In this document: positions 7,745 through 17,246 of the stretch, one piece after another
Layout: each line of letters begins with the position of its first letter
How positions within the stretch are numbered: the stretch's first letter is position 1
The notes under the pieces: generated by a model
The model's database searches: none
The model's input: the letters and a program-made list of their open reading frames with translations, nothing else
Told to the model about the DNA's origin: nothing
DNA from: Nitratireductor indicus C115
GTDB taxonomy: Bacteria > Pseudomonadota > Alphaproteobacteria > Rhizobiales > Rhizobiaceae
DNA: 64,000 bases
NCBI RefSeq assembly: GCF_000300515.1
Contig: NZ_AMSI01000005.1
Coordinates: forward strand, 186,001-250,000
Reading direction: 5' to 3'
Translations under genes and position numbers: made by a program

Positions 7745-8875
7745 ATGACCCGGAAATTGCGGATCGTTCATTGCTTCCGCTCACCGGTGGGAGGCATTTT
7801 CCGCCATGTGCGCGATCTTTCAGCCGCGCAGACGGCGGCGGGCCACGCGGTCGGCATCGTGTGCGATTCCACGACCGGCGGCGACTTCGAAGCGCGCCTC
7901 TTTGCGGAGGTGGAGAAGACGCTGGAACTCGGCGTCAAGCGCACACCCATGCAGCGGCATGTTGGCATAGGCGATCTTCTTGCCGCATGGCGCACCTACC
8001 GTATCGTCAAGGCCATGCGCCCCGACATCCTGCACGGCCATGGGGCCAAGGGCGGTGTCTATGCCCGCCTTTTCGGCACGATGATGCGCCTTTCCGGGCA
8101 AAAGCCGGCGCGGGTCTATTCCCCCCATGGCGGCAGCCTGCATTATGATGCGGGGACGACGACGGGCCGCATCTTCTTCGCGCTCGAACGGTTGATGGAC
8201 CGGTTTTCCGACCAGATCCTCTTTGTATCGGATTATGAGAGACGGACTTTCGAGGCGAAAGTGGGCAAGCCGCACTCCCCCTCGCATCTCGTCCATAACG
8301 GGTTGAACGCCGACGAATTCATTCCCGTTCCGCCCAGAACGGGTGCGGCCGATTTCCTCTATATAGGCATGATGCGCGACCTGAAGGGGCCGGACCTCTT
8401 CATCGACGGGCTCGCCCTGGCCGAGAAATCAACCGGCCGCAGGCTCACAGCCGTCATGGTCGGTGATGGCGACGGTCTCGACCGCTACACCGCCCAGGCA
8501 AGAGAGCTGGGTTTTGGCGAGCGTGTCCAGTTTCTGCCGGCCATGCCGGCTCGCGAAGCCTTTGCGCTCGGGAGGATCATGGTGGTGCCCTCGCGCGCCG
8601 AAGCCATGCCCTACATTGTCTTGGAGGCACTGGCAGCCGGCAAACCCATGATCGCAAGCGCGGTGGGTGGCATTCCCGAGGTGTTTGAGGAAAGCTCCCC
8701 CGCCCTGACCGCGCCGGATGCAAGTGCCATTGCAGCGAAGATGAGTCTCGCGCTTGCCGACGAAACCGCCTATCTCGCGGCCATGCCGGCAACAGCGGAG
8801 CTGCGTGCCCGGTTTGGTGCCGATGTGATGGCCCGGGAAATCGAAGAGGCCTATCTGGCCTGCCTATCAAGCTGA
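7745..8875 (+). CDS. GT4-family glycosyltransferase
   Basis: 376 aa. The N-terminal S-P-V-G-G-I-F-R-H-V-R-D-L loop (about residues 13-25), a middle linker and the C-terminal donor-binding half are those of GT-B, family GT4 (Glycos_transf_1). The C-terminal E-x7-E motif is seen as S-R-A-E-A-M-P-Y-I-V-L-E-A-L-A-A-G-K-P near residue 285. It transfers a sugar from a nucleotide donor to a lipid-linked glycan in the cytoplasm. It starts 33 bases after the Wza-like gene and is likely in the same transcript. The ATG at 7745 was chosen over an upstream TTG. Confidence 0.88.
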   Translation: MTRKLRIVHCFRSPVGGIFRHVRDLSAAQTAAGHAVGIVCDSTTGGDFEARLFAEVEKTLELGVKRTPMQRHVGIGDLLAAWRTYRIVKAMRPDILHGHGAKGGVYARLFGTMMRLSGQKPARVYSPHGGSLHYDAGTTTGRIFFALERLMDRFSDQILFVSDYERRTFEAKVGKPHSPSHLVHNGLNADEFIPVPPRTGAADFLYIGMMRDLKGPDLFIDGLALAEKSTGRRLTAVMVGDGDGLDRYTAQARELGFGERVQFLPAMPAREAFALGRIMVVPSRAEAMPYIVLEALAAGKPMIASAVGGIPEVFEESSPALTAPDASAIAAKMSLALADETAYLAAMPATAELRARFGADVMAREIEEAYLACLSS

Positions 8876-8937
8876 TCGTCCCGAAATATTTTCTTCAAAT
8901 TCCTTAAACACCGGAAACAAGTCTTTTATGAAAACTT

Positions 8938-8949
8938 CCGGTTAACCGG
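8938..8949. promoter_or_regulatory. Perfect 12-bp palindrome upstream of the phosphoglycosyltransferase gene
   Basis: CCGGTTAACCGG lies 67 bases before the ATG at 9017, inside a comparatively AT-rich stretch (8880-8945) that is unlike the surrounding GC-rich DNA. The position suits an operator or promoter element for the gene at 9017. The factor is unknown. The core GTTAAC resembles a CtrA half-site, but a second half at the proper spacing is not evident. Confidence 0.4.
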
Positions 8950-9016
8950 TTCCCGAAACAGAACGTTAGCGCGACCAATATAATCTGCCACCAACAATCC
9001 AGGGGCAGACAGTTTC

Positions 9017-10555
9017 ATGAACCAGTTCGATCCGAAGCGCTACTTCGCCTCCAAGGCCAAGGAAAACGCTGCTTCTGAGGAACCCGCCAAGGGCAAGCGC
9101 GCAACGCTGAACCCGGTCGCCATGCAAGTGGCCCAGCAATACAAGCGCGATACCATGTCGCCCGTGATGGTGAGCGGCGTCATGCGGATGGTTGAGCTCG
9201 GCGTGCTCATCGTCGCCGGCCTCGCCCTCTATATTCACTATGTGGGTTTTTCCGAATTGCGGTTCTGGCACTATATGGTGGTGATCGCGGGCGGTTCGCT
9301 TCTGCATGTGGCCATCAGCGAGTTTTCCGACTGCTACCAGATGCCGGCGCTGCGCAACCCAACAGGCAGTCTCGGGCGCATCCTGCTGGCATGGATCGCC
9401 ACTTTCGCCGCACTCGCCCTGACCGGCTTCTTTCTCAAGATTTCGGCGGATTATTCGCGTTTCTGGTTCGGCGCCTGGTTCGTCACCGGCTTCCTGTCAC
9501 TCCTGATTTTGCGCATCATCGCCTCCCAGATGATGCGGCGGTGGGCACGCAATGGCACCATCGAGCGGCGCGCCGTCATCGTGGGTGGAGGCGCCAATGC
9601 CGAGCAGTTGATCCGCTCCATCGAGCAGCAGCCCTATAACGATATCCGCATCTGCGGCATCTTCGACGATCGCGACGACCGCCGTTCGCCGCCCGTGGTG
9701 GCCGGCTATCCCAAGCTCGGCAACATCGCCGAACTGGTTGAGTTTGCCCGTATCGCGCGCATCGACATGCTGATCGTCTCGCTGCCCATCTCCGCGGAAG
9801 GACGCGTTCTTTCGCTCCTGTCGAAACTGTGGGTGCTGCCGGTCGATATCCGTCTTTCGGCCCATTCGAACCATCTGCGCTTCAGGCCGCGTGCCTATTC
9901 CTATATCGGCTCGGTGCCGATGCTCGATATTTTCGACCGGCCGATCCACGATTGGGATTCGGTTGCCAAGCGCATTTTCGACATCGTCTTCAGTCTGCTC
10001 GGGATCATCGTCTTCTCGCCTGTCATGCTGGCGGCGGCAATCGCCATCAAGCTCGACAGCAAGGGACCCGTGCTCTTCAAGCAAAAGCGCCATGGCTTCA
10101 ACAACGAGGCCATCGAGGTCTTCAAGTTCCGCTCCATGTATGCGGATATGTGCGATCCCACGGCCCGTGCCGCGGTGACGAAGGGCGATCCCCGGGTCAC
10201 CCGTGTCGGGCGCATATTGCGCAAGACCTCGATCGACGAATTGCCGCAGTTCTTCAATGCCCTGTTCGGCAGTCTATCGCTGGTCGGGCCTCGCCCGCAC
10301 GCGGTTTCAGCACAGTCACATAATCGCCTCTATGAGGAGGTCGTGGACGGCTATTTCGCGCGTCATCGTGTGAAGCCGGGTGTCACCGGCTGGGCGCAGA
10401 TCAATGGCTGGCGCGGTGAGGTTGATACGGATGAGAAAATCCGCAAGCGCACCGAATACGATCTCTACTACATCGAGAACTGGTCGCTCTGGTTCGACCT
10501 GAAAATCCTGTTCCTGACGCCGATCCGGCTCCTCAACACGGAAAACGCCTATTGA
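9017..10555 (+). CDS. Undecaprenyl-phosphate sugar phosphotransferase (WcaJ/PssA-type)
   Basis: 512 aa. It has a variable N-terminus, four predicted membrane helices (about 55-170), a CoA_binding_3 Rossmann-like domain (I-V-G-G-G-A-N-A-E, about 190-200), a re-entrant/last hydrophobic segment near 320, and a polyprenyl phosphoglycosyltransferase domain (Bac_transf, about 312-512) with F-K-F-R-S-M, D-E-L-P-Q and G-P-R-P motifs. It starts assembly of the repeat unit by moving a sugar-1-phosphate to undecaprenyl phosphate at the inner membrane. The next gene starts at a TTG overlapping its stop. Confidence 0.93.
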   Translation: MNQFDPKRYFASKAKENAASEEPAKGKRATLNPVAMQVAQQYKRDTMSPVMVSGVMRMVELGVLIVAGLALYIHYVGFSELRFWHYMVVIAGGSLLHVAISEFSDCYQMPALRNPTGSLGRILLAWIATFAALALTGFFLKISADYSRFWFGAWFVTGFLSLLILRIIASQMMRRWARNGTIERRAVIVGGGANAEQLIRSIEQQPYNDIRICGIFDDRDDRRSPPVVAGYPKLGNIAELVEFARIARIDMLIVSLPISAEGRVLSLLSKLWVLPVDIRLSAHSNHLRFRPRAYSYIGSVPMLDIFDRPIHDWDSVAKRIFDIVFSLLGIIVFSPVMLAAAIAIKLDSKGPVLFKQKRHGFNNEAIEVFKFRSMYADMCDPTARAAVTKGDPRVTRVGRILRKTSIDELPQFFNALFGSLSLVGPRPHAVSAQSHNRLYEEVVDGYFARHRVKPGVTGWAQINGWRGEVDTDEKIRKRTEYDLYYIENWSLWFDLKILFLTPIRLLNTENAY

Positions 10556-11826
10556 GCGCGCTCCTCAACCTTACGCCGGCGCCTGCCCTGCCCCGGGCTG
10601 TGGTCGATGCGAAGCTCGTCTCGCTTCTGAAGACGGGCGCCATCGGACTTGGCGTTCTGCTGTCAGGCTTCGTGATCCGCGAACCCGCCCCCTATGAGCT
10701 TTACATGGTGGGGCTGATCGCGATCTGGGCGCTGTTCAACCTCAAGATTTCACGGCGCATCGCGCCGCTCCTGACCCTGCTCATTCTTTTCAATGTGGGC
10801 GGGGTGGTGTCGATGTCGCAGCTGGCGCAGCTCGGTACAATTCCGCTCTATATCGCCGTTTCGCTGTTTCTGGCCCTCACCTCCGTCTTCTTCGCGGCCA
10901 TCGTGGAATCCGAAGACGCGTTGCTCGGAACGATCTTCACGGCATGGGTTCTGGCGGCTGTGGCAACCGCCTGCCTCGGTATTCTCGGTTATTTCGGGGC
11001 CTTTCCGGGGGCCTCGATGTTCACGAAGTTCGGCCGCGCCGCCGGTGCCTTTCAGGACCCGAACGTGTTCGGCCCTTTCCTCACATTGCCGGCGGTCTAT
11101 CTGCTCTATCTCATTCTCACGGCCAGGCCGCTTCTGGCGACGGTGGCAGTGCCGGCACTTCTGGTGATCGCAGGCGGCGTCTTCTTCTCCTTCTCGCGCG
11201 GCGCCTGGGGCCTTCTGGCCGTCACCTCCATGCTGACGGTGCTCGTGGTCTTCCTCAACGCGCGCACCGGCAAAGAGCGGCTGCGCGTGACCATGATTGC
11301 GATACTTGCCGCGGCCGGTCTTGCACTGGCGCTGCTTCTGGCCTTGCAGATTCCTGCCGTGGCAGACCTCTTTTCAGAACGGGCCCGGCTCGTTCAGGAT
11401 TACGATGGCGCGCGGCTGGGGCGCTTCGCCCGCTTCGGCATCGGCTTTCTCTGGGCGACGGAACATCCCCTCGGCATCGGTCCGTTGCAGTTCGGCCAGA
11501 TTCTCGGCGAAGACACGCACAATATCTGGCTGAAGGCGCTGCTCGATTACTCCTGGCTCGGCTTTGCCTGCTATCTGACGCTGATACTGTGGACCCTGAC
11601 GGCGGGATTCCGCATCCTTTTCCGCCCACGCCCCTGGCAACCCTATCTCATCTGCGTCTACATCGTCTTTGTCGGCCACGTGGCGCTCGGAACCGTGATC
11701 GACACCGATCACTGGCGTCACTTCTACCTGCTGCTCGGTCTCCTGTGGGGCATGATCGCCCTCGAACAGAAGCACATGGCGCAGAGGTGGCGCGGGACGC
11801 TTCAGCCCCTTGGGGCATCGCGGTAA
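10552..11826 (+). CDS. O-antigen ligase/polymerase-like integral membrane protein
   Basis: 424 aa with about ten to twelve hydrophobic helices and a Wzy_C/O-antigen ligase-type periplasmic loop, including G-I-G-P-L-Q-F and E-D-T-H-N-I-W-L (about residues 312-328). The H-N-x-W/Y-L signature is typical of WaaL/Wzy proteins. It probably polymerises or ligates the glycan in the periplasm. The TTG start at 10552 overlaps the preceding stop as TTGA, which suggests translational coupling. Polymerase and ligase cannot be separated by sequence alone. Confidence 0.82.
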   Translation: MSALLNLTPAPALPRAVVDAKLVSLLKTGAIGLGVLLSGFVIREPAPYELYMVGLIAIWALFNLKISRRIAPLLTLLILFNVGGVVSMSQLAQLGTIPLYIAVSLFLALTSVFFAAIVESEDALLGTIFTAWVLAAVATACLGILGYFGAFPGASMFTKFGRAAGAFQDPNVFGPFLTLPAVYLLYLILTARPLLATVAVPALLVIAGGVFFSFSRGAWGLLAVTSMLTVLVVFLNARTGKERLRVTMIAILAAAGLALALLLALQIPAVADLFSERARLVQDYDGARLGRFARFGIGFLWATEHPLGIGPLQFGQILGEDTHNIWLKALLDYSWLGFACYLTLILWTLTAGFRILFRPRPWQPYLICVYIVFVGHVALGTVIDTDHWRHFYLLLGLLWGMIALEQKHMAQRWRGTLQPLGASR

Positions 11827-11921
11827 TCCCCTGTTTTCGGTTCGCAAAAATAGCTTTTTGCGACCGCAGCGGATTTTGGTCTTGCGCCACATCGGGCGAC
11901 CCTATATGGCTGCTCGCGGTT

Positions 11922-11998
<77 letters not shown>

Positions 11999-12086
11999 TT
12001 TCCTTCATTGTCTTCCGTCAGACATATCACGGGCACAGGCGCCCTTTTGGCGCACAGAGAAAGCTCTGTGCTAGGCTGTCAGAGCG

Positions 12087-12572
12087 ATGGCTGACCAAAG
12101 ATACGATTTTCGCCAGATATGCATGGATGATCTGCCTCTTCTGATGAAGTGGCAGGCGAATCCGCATGTACGCAAATGGTGGGAAAGAGACGAACCATAC
12201 GATCATGAGGAACTAAGCGACACGCGCGTTTCGCGCTGGATCGTCTCAACAGACGAACAACCCTTTGCGTTCATGCAGGACTACACCGTGCACGGATGGG
12301 ACAATCATCATTTTTCCGGACTTCCCGAGGGATCGCGGGGTATCGATCAATATATCGGCGACCCGAAAATGCTTGGCTGCGGGCATGGGTCGGCTTTCAT
12401 CAGAGCACGAATGCAGGCTCTCTTTGATGCGGGCGCGCCAGTGATCGCCACCGACCCGCACCCCGAGAACAAGCGCGCCATCTCGGTTTACCGGAAACTG
12501 GGCTTCGAAACATTCGGACGACCTGAAAGGACATCGTGGGGATTGATCCTGCCAATGCTGGCGAGACGGTAA
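12087..12572 (+). CDS. GNAT N-acetyltransferase, AAC(6')-like
   Basis: 161 aa. It fits the Acetyltransf_8 group that includes AAC(6') aminoglycoside acetyltransferases. The acetyl-CoA-binding motif A is seen as G-C-G-H-G-S-A-F-I, preceded by G-I-D-Q-Y-I-G-D-P, and T-D-P-H-P-E-N-x-R-A-I-x-V-Y-x-K-L-G-F follows. Chromosomal alphaproteobacterial members are common and their substrates are mostly untested; resistance is not implied. It stands alone, about 90 bases after tRNA-Pro. Confidence 0.75.
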   Translation: MADQRYDFRQICMDDLPLLMKWQANPHVRKWWERDEPYDHEELSDTRVSRWIVSTDEQPFAFMQDYTVHGWDNHHFSGLPEGSRGIDQYIGDPKMLGCGHGSAFIRARMQALFDAGAPVIATDPHPENKRAISVYRKLGFETFGRPERTSWGLILPMLARR

Positions 12573-12737
12573 ACGAAGCGCGACAAATGACACCCCCAAG
12601 ACAGCAGGCAGCCCCTTTGGGTGGAACAGGTCGGCTCAGGCTGATCTTCAGCATGAAAGTTACCGCTGCGCCCTCCTGGCAGACCCAGCAAACCGGCATC
12701 CGGCAATTATGTTGCTTTCAGCTTATGCGTTGATGCG

Positions 12738-13259
12738 TCAACGCACCTGATCGAGCAGCCGCTTGCACTCCAGAAGGTCGAACAGGGCTTCCTGAAGAAG
12801 CGCGCGATTGTCACGCGACAGACTCGAATTGTCCGCAGCGACCGGGCCATCGCCCTCGCCGCGACCAAGCCCGAAAAAGCGCTTGTTGGGCTTCACCTTG
12901 GGCGAGCCGATCAACTGCTCCTCATCGGAAGCCTTTTCGCGAGCTTCGGCCTGCTTGGTCTGGGCTATCGCCTCGACGGCCGCCACATCGCCCTTACCGA
13001 CCGCGACGATGAACTGGTTTCCATTGTCGCGCAGAAGCTTCTGGACGCCCTTGATGGTATATCCCTGATCGTAGAGCATATGCCGGATGCCCTTGATCAG
13101 ATCGATGTCCTGAGGCCGGTAGTAACGACGGCCACCGCCGCGCTTCAGCGGCTTGATCTGCGCAAAGCGCGTTTCCCAGAAACGCAGCACATGCTGGGGC
13201 AAATCCAGTTCCTCAGCCGCTTCGCTGATGGTGCGGAAGGCATCCGGGCTCTTGTCCAT
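12738..13259 (-). CDS. MerR-family transcriptional regulator
   Basis: 173 aa. An N-terminal winged helix-turn-helix of the MerR type ([27 protein letters not shown]) spans residues 8-75. A long polar, probably disordered linker and a short C-terminal helix follow. There is no Cys-rich metal site, so it is not a classical mercury or copper sensor. It follows ihfA, as in many rhizobia. The ATG at 13259 is preferred over a GTG one codon upstream. The regulated genes are unknown. Confidence 0.88.
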   Translation of the reverse strand: MDKSPDAFRTISEAAEELDLPQHVLRFWETRFAQIKPLKRGGGRRYYRPQDIDLIKGIRHMLYDQGYTIKGVQKLLRDNGNQFIVAVGKGDVAAVEAIAQTKQAEAREKASDEEQLIGSPKVKPNKRFFGLGRGEGDGPVAADNSSLSRDNRALLQEALFDLLECKRLLDQVR

Positions 13260-13410
13260 CACTCGGGTACATCTCCATTATGGACAACACGATCACTGGG
13301 CAGGCAAATGCACGCGCGCACATGCACGGCCATAAGCCTGCGATTCGTGGAGTTTAACCCAGTTTCGAGCGCAGAAGAATTCGCGCCGTCCAGAGAGATG
13401 TGGAAGCGCC

Positions 13411-13734
13411 TCAGGCGCTCTTGCGCAACTTACGGCCCTGATGCGCCTTCAAGATGCGCTCCTTCAGCACATTCGAGGCCTTGAAGGTCATGACGCGGCG
13501 GGGAAGGATCGGCACTTCCTCACCGGTTTTCGGATTGCGTCCAACGCGTTCGTTCTTGTCGCGAACCTGAAACGTGGCGAAAGAGGAGAGTTTCACGGTT
13601 TCACCGCGAACGACAGCGTCGCACACTTCCTGGATCACCATTTCAACGAGTTGGGCGGATTCGGTACGCGACAGGCCAACCTTGCGATAAACGGCTTCCG
13701 CCAGTTCGGCGCGCGTCAGTGTCTTTCCCCCCAT
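13411..13734 (-). CDS. ihfA: Integration host factor subunit alpha
   Basis: 107 aa, the usual length. It has the HU/IHF fold: N-terminal helices with T-R-A-E-L-A-E-A-V, then the beta-ribbon arm with [10 protein letters not shown] around residues 63-72, whose proline intercalates into DNA. The heterodimer with IHF-beta bends DNA in transcription, recombination and replication. It lies between fabH (upstream on the same strand) and merR, a gene order shared with other Hyphomicrobiales. Confidence 0.95.
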   Translation of the reverse strand: MGGKTLTRAELAEAVYRKVGLSRTESAQLVEMVIQEVCDAVVRGETVKLSSFATFQVRDKNERVGRNPKTGEEVPILPRRVMTFKASNVLKERILKAHQGRKLRKSA

Positions 13735-13845
13735 CGGGCCTACCCATCCATGTTTTGAAAAAAGTGCTTAGCCTTAATATGCGGTCGTGACGTTACAAAA
13801 CTTGTTTCCCTGCGGTCAAGGACGATGCAGGCGAATTGATTCCTC

Positions 13846-14817
13846 TTACCAGCGCACCAGCACCGCGCCCCAGGTGAAGCCGCCGCCCATGGCCTCCAGA
13901 AGGACGAGATCGCCTTTCTTTATCTGACCGCGCTCGACGCCTGCGGAAAGGGCGAGCGGGACAGAGGCGGCGGAGGTGTTTCCGTGCAAGTCCACGGTTA
14001 TGATTACCTTTTCATCGGCGATGCCGAGCTTCTTGGCCGATGCGTCGATGATGCGCTTGTTGGCCTGGTGCGGCACGAACCAGTCGATATCGTCTGCCGT
14101 GATCCCTGCCTTTGAAAAGACATCCTCGATCACATCCGTAATCATGCCGACAGCATGTTTGAACACCTCGCGGCCCTGCATGCGCAGATGACCGACCGTG
14201 CCCGTTGTCGAGGGGCCACCATCCACATAGAGCTTGTCGCGCTGGGTGCCGTCGGAGCGCAGGCTCGATGCGAGGATGCCGCGGTCGTCCAGCGTCCCCT
14301 CGCCTTCTGCTGCTTCCAGGACAACGGCGCCTGCGCCGTCGCCGAACAGGACGCAGGTGGTGCGGTCGTTCCAGTCGAGAATACGCGAAAAGGTTTCGGC
14401 GCCAATGACCAGAATGCGTTTTGCCTGTCCGCCCCGAATGTAAAGATCAGCGGTCGTCATGGCATAGACGAAGCCGCTGCAAACCGCCTGCATGTCAAAG
14501 GCATAGCCATGGCGCATGCCGAGCCGTTCCTGGATTTCGACCGCAGTGGCTGGAAACGTGTTGTTGGGTGTCGCCGTCGCCAGAATGATCAGATCGACAT
14601 CGTCCGGCGTGAGGCCCGCACTTTCCAGCGCGCGGCGCGCTGCGGCCTCACCGAGCGATGCCGTGGTCTCGTCCTCGGAGGCAACGTGACGCTGACGAAT
14701 GCCGGTGCGCTGGACGATCCATTCATCGGACGTGTCGACAAGCGTCTCGAATTCGGCATTCTTCATGATGCGGCGCGGCAGGGCCGAACCGATGCCACGC
14801 ACCACGGATCTGATCAT
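13846..14817 (-). CDS. fabH: Beta-ketoacyl-ACP synthase III
   Basis: 323 aa. It condenses acetyl-CoA with malonyl-ACP to start fatty acid synthesis. The catalytic triad is visible: Cys in A-V-C-S-G-F (about residue 112), His in V-P-H-Q-A-N (about 245) and Asn in [10 protein letters not shown] (about 275). It starts at an ATG (14817) 9 bases after the plsX stop, with AGGA upstream, so the two are almost certainly co-transcribed. Together they feed fatty acid and phospholipid synthesis. Confidence 0.96.
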   Translation of the reverse strand: MIRSVVRGIGSALPRRIMKNAEFETLVDTSDEWIVQRTGIRQRHVASEDETTASLGEAAARRALESAGLTPDDVDLIILATATPNNTFPATAVEIQERLGMRHGYAFDMQAVCSGFVYAMTTADLYIRGGQAKRILVIGAETFSRILDWNDRTTCVLFGDGAGAVVLEAAEGEGTLDDRGILASSLRSDGTQRDKLYVDGGPSTTGTVGHLRMQGREVFKHAVGMITDVIEDVFSKAGITADDIDWFVPHQANKRIIDASAKKLGIADEKVIITVDLHGNTSAASVPLALSAGVERGQIKKGDLVLLEAMGGGFTWGAVLVRW

Positions 14818-14826
14818 CACAACGTC

Positions 14827-15882
14827 CTACTCATTCAGGGCAGTCATGCCGGCCGGGGATTGCGGCTTACGGGCATGATAGAGATCGAGGGTCGTGCGGG
14901 TCTTCTCCAGAAGACGGGCGCGCACCATTTCATAGCCAAGTTCCACGGCAGCCGCGAAGCCTTCAGCATCCGCTCCGCCATGGCTTTTCACAACGATGCC
15001 ATTCAGGCCAAGGAAGACACCGCCATTGATCTTGCGGACATCCATCTTTTCGCCGAGCCGGCGGAACGCCGCACGGGCAAAGAGATAACCGATACGCGCC
15101 ATCAGCGTGCGGCTCATGGCCTCGCGCAGATAGGTGGCGATCTGGCGCGCCGTGCCTTCGGCGGTCTTGAGCGCGATGTTTCCGGCAAAGCCCTCGGTAA
15201 CGACGACGTCAACCGTGCCCTTGCCGATGTCATTGCCCTCGACGAAGCCTTCATAATGCATGGAGCCAAGGGCAGCCTCGCGCAGCATGCGGCCGGCCTC
15301 CCTCACCTCTTCCTGCCCCTTGATTTCCTCGACGCCGACATTGAGCAGGCCCACCGTAGGCCGCTCCACATCGAACAGAGCGCTCGCCATGCCGGCACCC
15401 AGAATGGCGAAATCGACGAGTTGCTGCGCATCGCCTCCGATGGTGGCGCCCACATCGAGAACGATGCTCTCACCACGTACGGTCGGCCAGATGGCTGCGA
15501 TGGCGGGGCGCTCGATATCGGCCATGGTGCGCAGGCAGAATTTGGACATGGCCATCAGCGCGCCGGTATTGCCCGCTGAGATGCATGTGTCCGCCTCGCC
15601 GTTCTTCACGGCCTCTATGGCGCGCCACATGGATGACTTCCAGCGCCCCTGCCGTAAGGCCTGGCTCGGCTTGTCGTCCATGCGAACAGCAACATCGCAA
15701 TGGGTGAACTCGCTCACGTCCTTGACCGAGGGAAGCGCGTTGAGGATCGGCAGAACCGCTTCCTCGCGACCGTAGATCAGGAAGCGCGCGTCCGGGCGGC
15801 GCTCGATCACCTTGGCCAGGCCACGGAGCGTGACCTCGGGGCCGTGATCCCCGCCCATAGCGTCAATCGAAATGCGTACCAC
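14827..15882 (-). CDS. plsX: Phosphate acyltransferase PlsX
   Basis: 351 aa. It makes acyl-phosphate from acyl-ACP for PlsY in phospholipid synthesis. The N-terminal I-S-I-D-A-M-G-G-D-x-G-P signature starts at residue 4, followed by the S-A-G-N-T-G-A-L-M and E-G-F-x-G-N-I-A-L-K-T-x-E-G segments typical of the family. It is the first gene of a plsX-fabH pair and ends in TAG. Confidence 0.96.
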   Translation of the reverse strand: MVRISIDAMGGDHGPEVTLRGLAKVIERRPDARFLIYGREEAVLPILNALPSVKDVSEFTHCDVAVRMDDKPSQALRQGRWKSSMWRAIEAVKNGEADTCISAGNTGALMAMSKFCLRTMADIERPAIAAIWPTVRGESIVLDVGATIGGDAQQLVDFAILGAGMASALFDVERPTVGLLNVGVEEIKGQEEVREAGRMLREAALGSMHYEGFVEGNDIGKGTVDVVVTEGFAGNIALKTAEGTARQIATYLREAMSRTLMARIGYLFARAAFRRLGEKMDVRKINGGVFLGLNGIVVKSHGGADAEGFAAAVELGYEMVRARLLEKTRTTLDLYHARKPQSPAGMTALNE

Positions 15883-15992
15883 GCGCGAAGTGCCTCAAAA
15901 TTTGTTCGATGCCGGTTCCGGCTTCAAAGGTGCGGCGAAAATAGCGTTTTTACCCGCCCGCACAACCACGTTTTACCACACGCAATGCCGAT

Positions 15993-16574
15993 TCAGTCTT
16001 TTTGCCCCAGCTTCCGCAACCCTTCGGAGAGTGGGCCGGCATGTTCCTCGCCCTCATCGGGAGGAGATGACGCCGCAAGCGCGGTTCCCGGCTTTCGCGG
16101 ATAGGGATCGATGCCAAGCTCGAAAAATTCTTCCGCGAGCGCGCCGAGATCCACCGTATCGCCGACAAAAGGCTCGGGCATGTCCGCCCCTTCGGCATCG
16201 AGGACGAACTCGCCGCCTTCGATATCGTTGCGAGCAAGCCGCGATCCTTCCGGAACAAGGGTCGCCGAAATCTCTTCCTCAACCTTGGCGCTGAGCGGCT
16301 CGAGCGTCACCACGCATTCCTGCGTGATGCGCGCGCTGACGTGACCGAGAACGCGGATGCCATCCGCTTTCCAGGGACGAACCGTCAATTCGGCACGAAA
16401 CGATTCGACCGAAAGAAGCCCGTGTTGCTCCGCCAGCGCCTGACGCTGCGCTTCATCGGCTTCAATCTCAACCGGCATGCCCTTGCGCGGCAACCGCAGC
16501 ACATTCACCTTGAAGGAAACGGGTGTGTCGAGAGAAAGAGCGCCACCAGCATTGTTGTTCCGTCTTGTCGCCAT
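15993..16574 (-). CDS. YceD/DUF177 family protein
   Basis: 193 aa from the ATG at 16574. The central C-V-V-T-L-E-P-L motif and acidic C-terminal half (D-L-G-A-L-A-E-E-F-F-E-L-x-I-D-P-Y-P-R-K-P-G) are those of DUF177/YceD. Homologues in other bacteria are linked to 23S rRNA metabolism and are often near rpmF-plsX; here plsX follows after 110 bases. An N-terminal poly-polar stretch is probably disordered. It starts 4 bases after the bc1 chaperone stop, so the two are coupled. Confidence 0.85.
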   Translation of the reverse strand: MATRRNNNAGGALSLDTPVSFKVNVLRLPRKGMPVEIEADEAQRQALAEQHGLLSVESFRAELTVRPWKADGIRVLGHVSARITQECVVTLEPLSAKVEEEISATLVPEGSRLARNDIEGGEFVLDAEGADMPEPFVGDTVDLGALAEEFFELGIDPYPRKPGTALAASSPPDEGEEHAGPLSEGLRKLGQKD

Positions 16575-16578
16575 AGCC

Positions 16579-17124
16579 TCAATCCTCCGCATTTGCAGTG
16601 GGAAAGGATATATCGGCAGCCAGCAGGCGCTCAAGCGGCTGGGAAGCAAGAGCATCGGCCGCCTTCAGCGCATAGGCTGCAATCGGCGCGGCCCCGTCCC
16701 AATCGGCCAGATCCGGCTTGACGTTTCTTGCCAGCGCCTGGGCAAGCGCATCGGCGTCGCCCGCATCGATGGCCTCGCTATAGGTTGCAGCGCGGCCATA
16801 AAACATCCGGGCCAGCTTCTTGATGCGCTTGGGGACCCCCAGATCGCCGATGCCCAGTTCGCGAATCGCATGTTCCACATCGCGGAAGAAGACGTCAGTC
16901 ACTTCCTGGGCGACATCGCGGGCCGTCCCCGGCTCCTCACGCAGGCGGCGCAAAAACAGGATCATATGCACGCCGATCATCTCGAAACGGCCAAGCGGCG
17001 TATCCGGAACCTGCCAGTCCGCATAAAAAACAGGCTGCCGCGAGGCCGCCACGATTCGTTCATACAAGGCGTCGATAACCACGCGGCGCGAACGTTGCCC
17101 AAAGCCGAACAGCTTCTGGAACAT
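16579..17124 (-). CDS. Ubiquinol-cytochrome c chaperone (CBP3-like)
   Basis: 181 aa from the ATG at 17124 (M-F-Q-K-L-F-G-F). The CBP3 region contains F-Y-A-D-W-x-V-P-D-T-x-x-G-R-F-E-M and L-x-D-V-F-F-R-D-V-E type segments. In mitochondria Cbp3 assists cytochrome b and bc1 complex assembly; in alphaproteobacteria the role is inferred by homology. It is divergent from the BamE gene at 17247 and followed almost directly by DUF177. Confidence 0.85.
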   Translation of the reverse strand: MFQKLFGFGQRSRRVVIDALYERIVAASRQPVFYADWQVPDTPLGRFEMIGVHMILFLRRLREEPGTARDVAQEVTDVFFRDVEHAIRELGIGDLGVPKRIKKLARMFYGRAATYSEAIDAGDADALAQALARNVKPDLADWDGAAPIAAYALKAADALASQPLERLLAADISFPTANAED

Positions 17125-17246
17125 GAAAAACGCCCTCCCTTGGGGCTCGATTGGGACAGGATCAGGTTGCATCGGCGCGTTAGCTGGTTTACCCGTTTTG
17201 CCGGCGGGGACAAGGCTTTTGCCAAAATGCCAGGCGCCGGGGACTT

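Noticed and set aside
14155-15579. 474-codon plus-strand frame across fabH and plsX
   Set aside because: It spans two well-conserved genes on the opposite strand and shows no conserved motif; typical antisense open frame.
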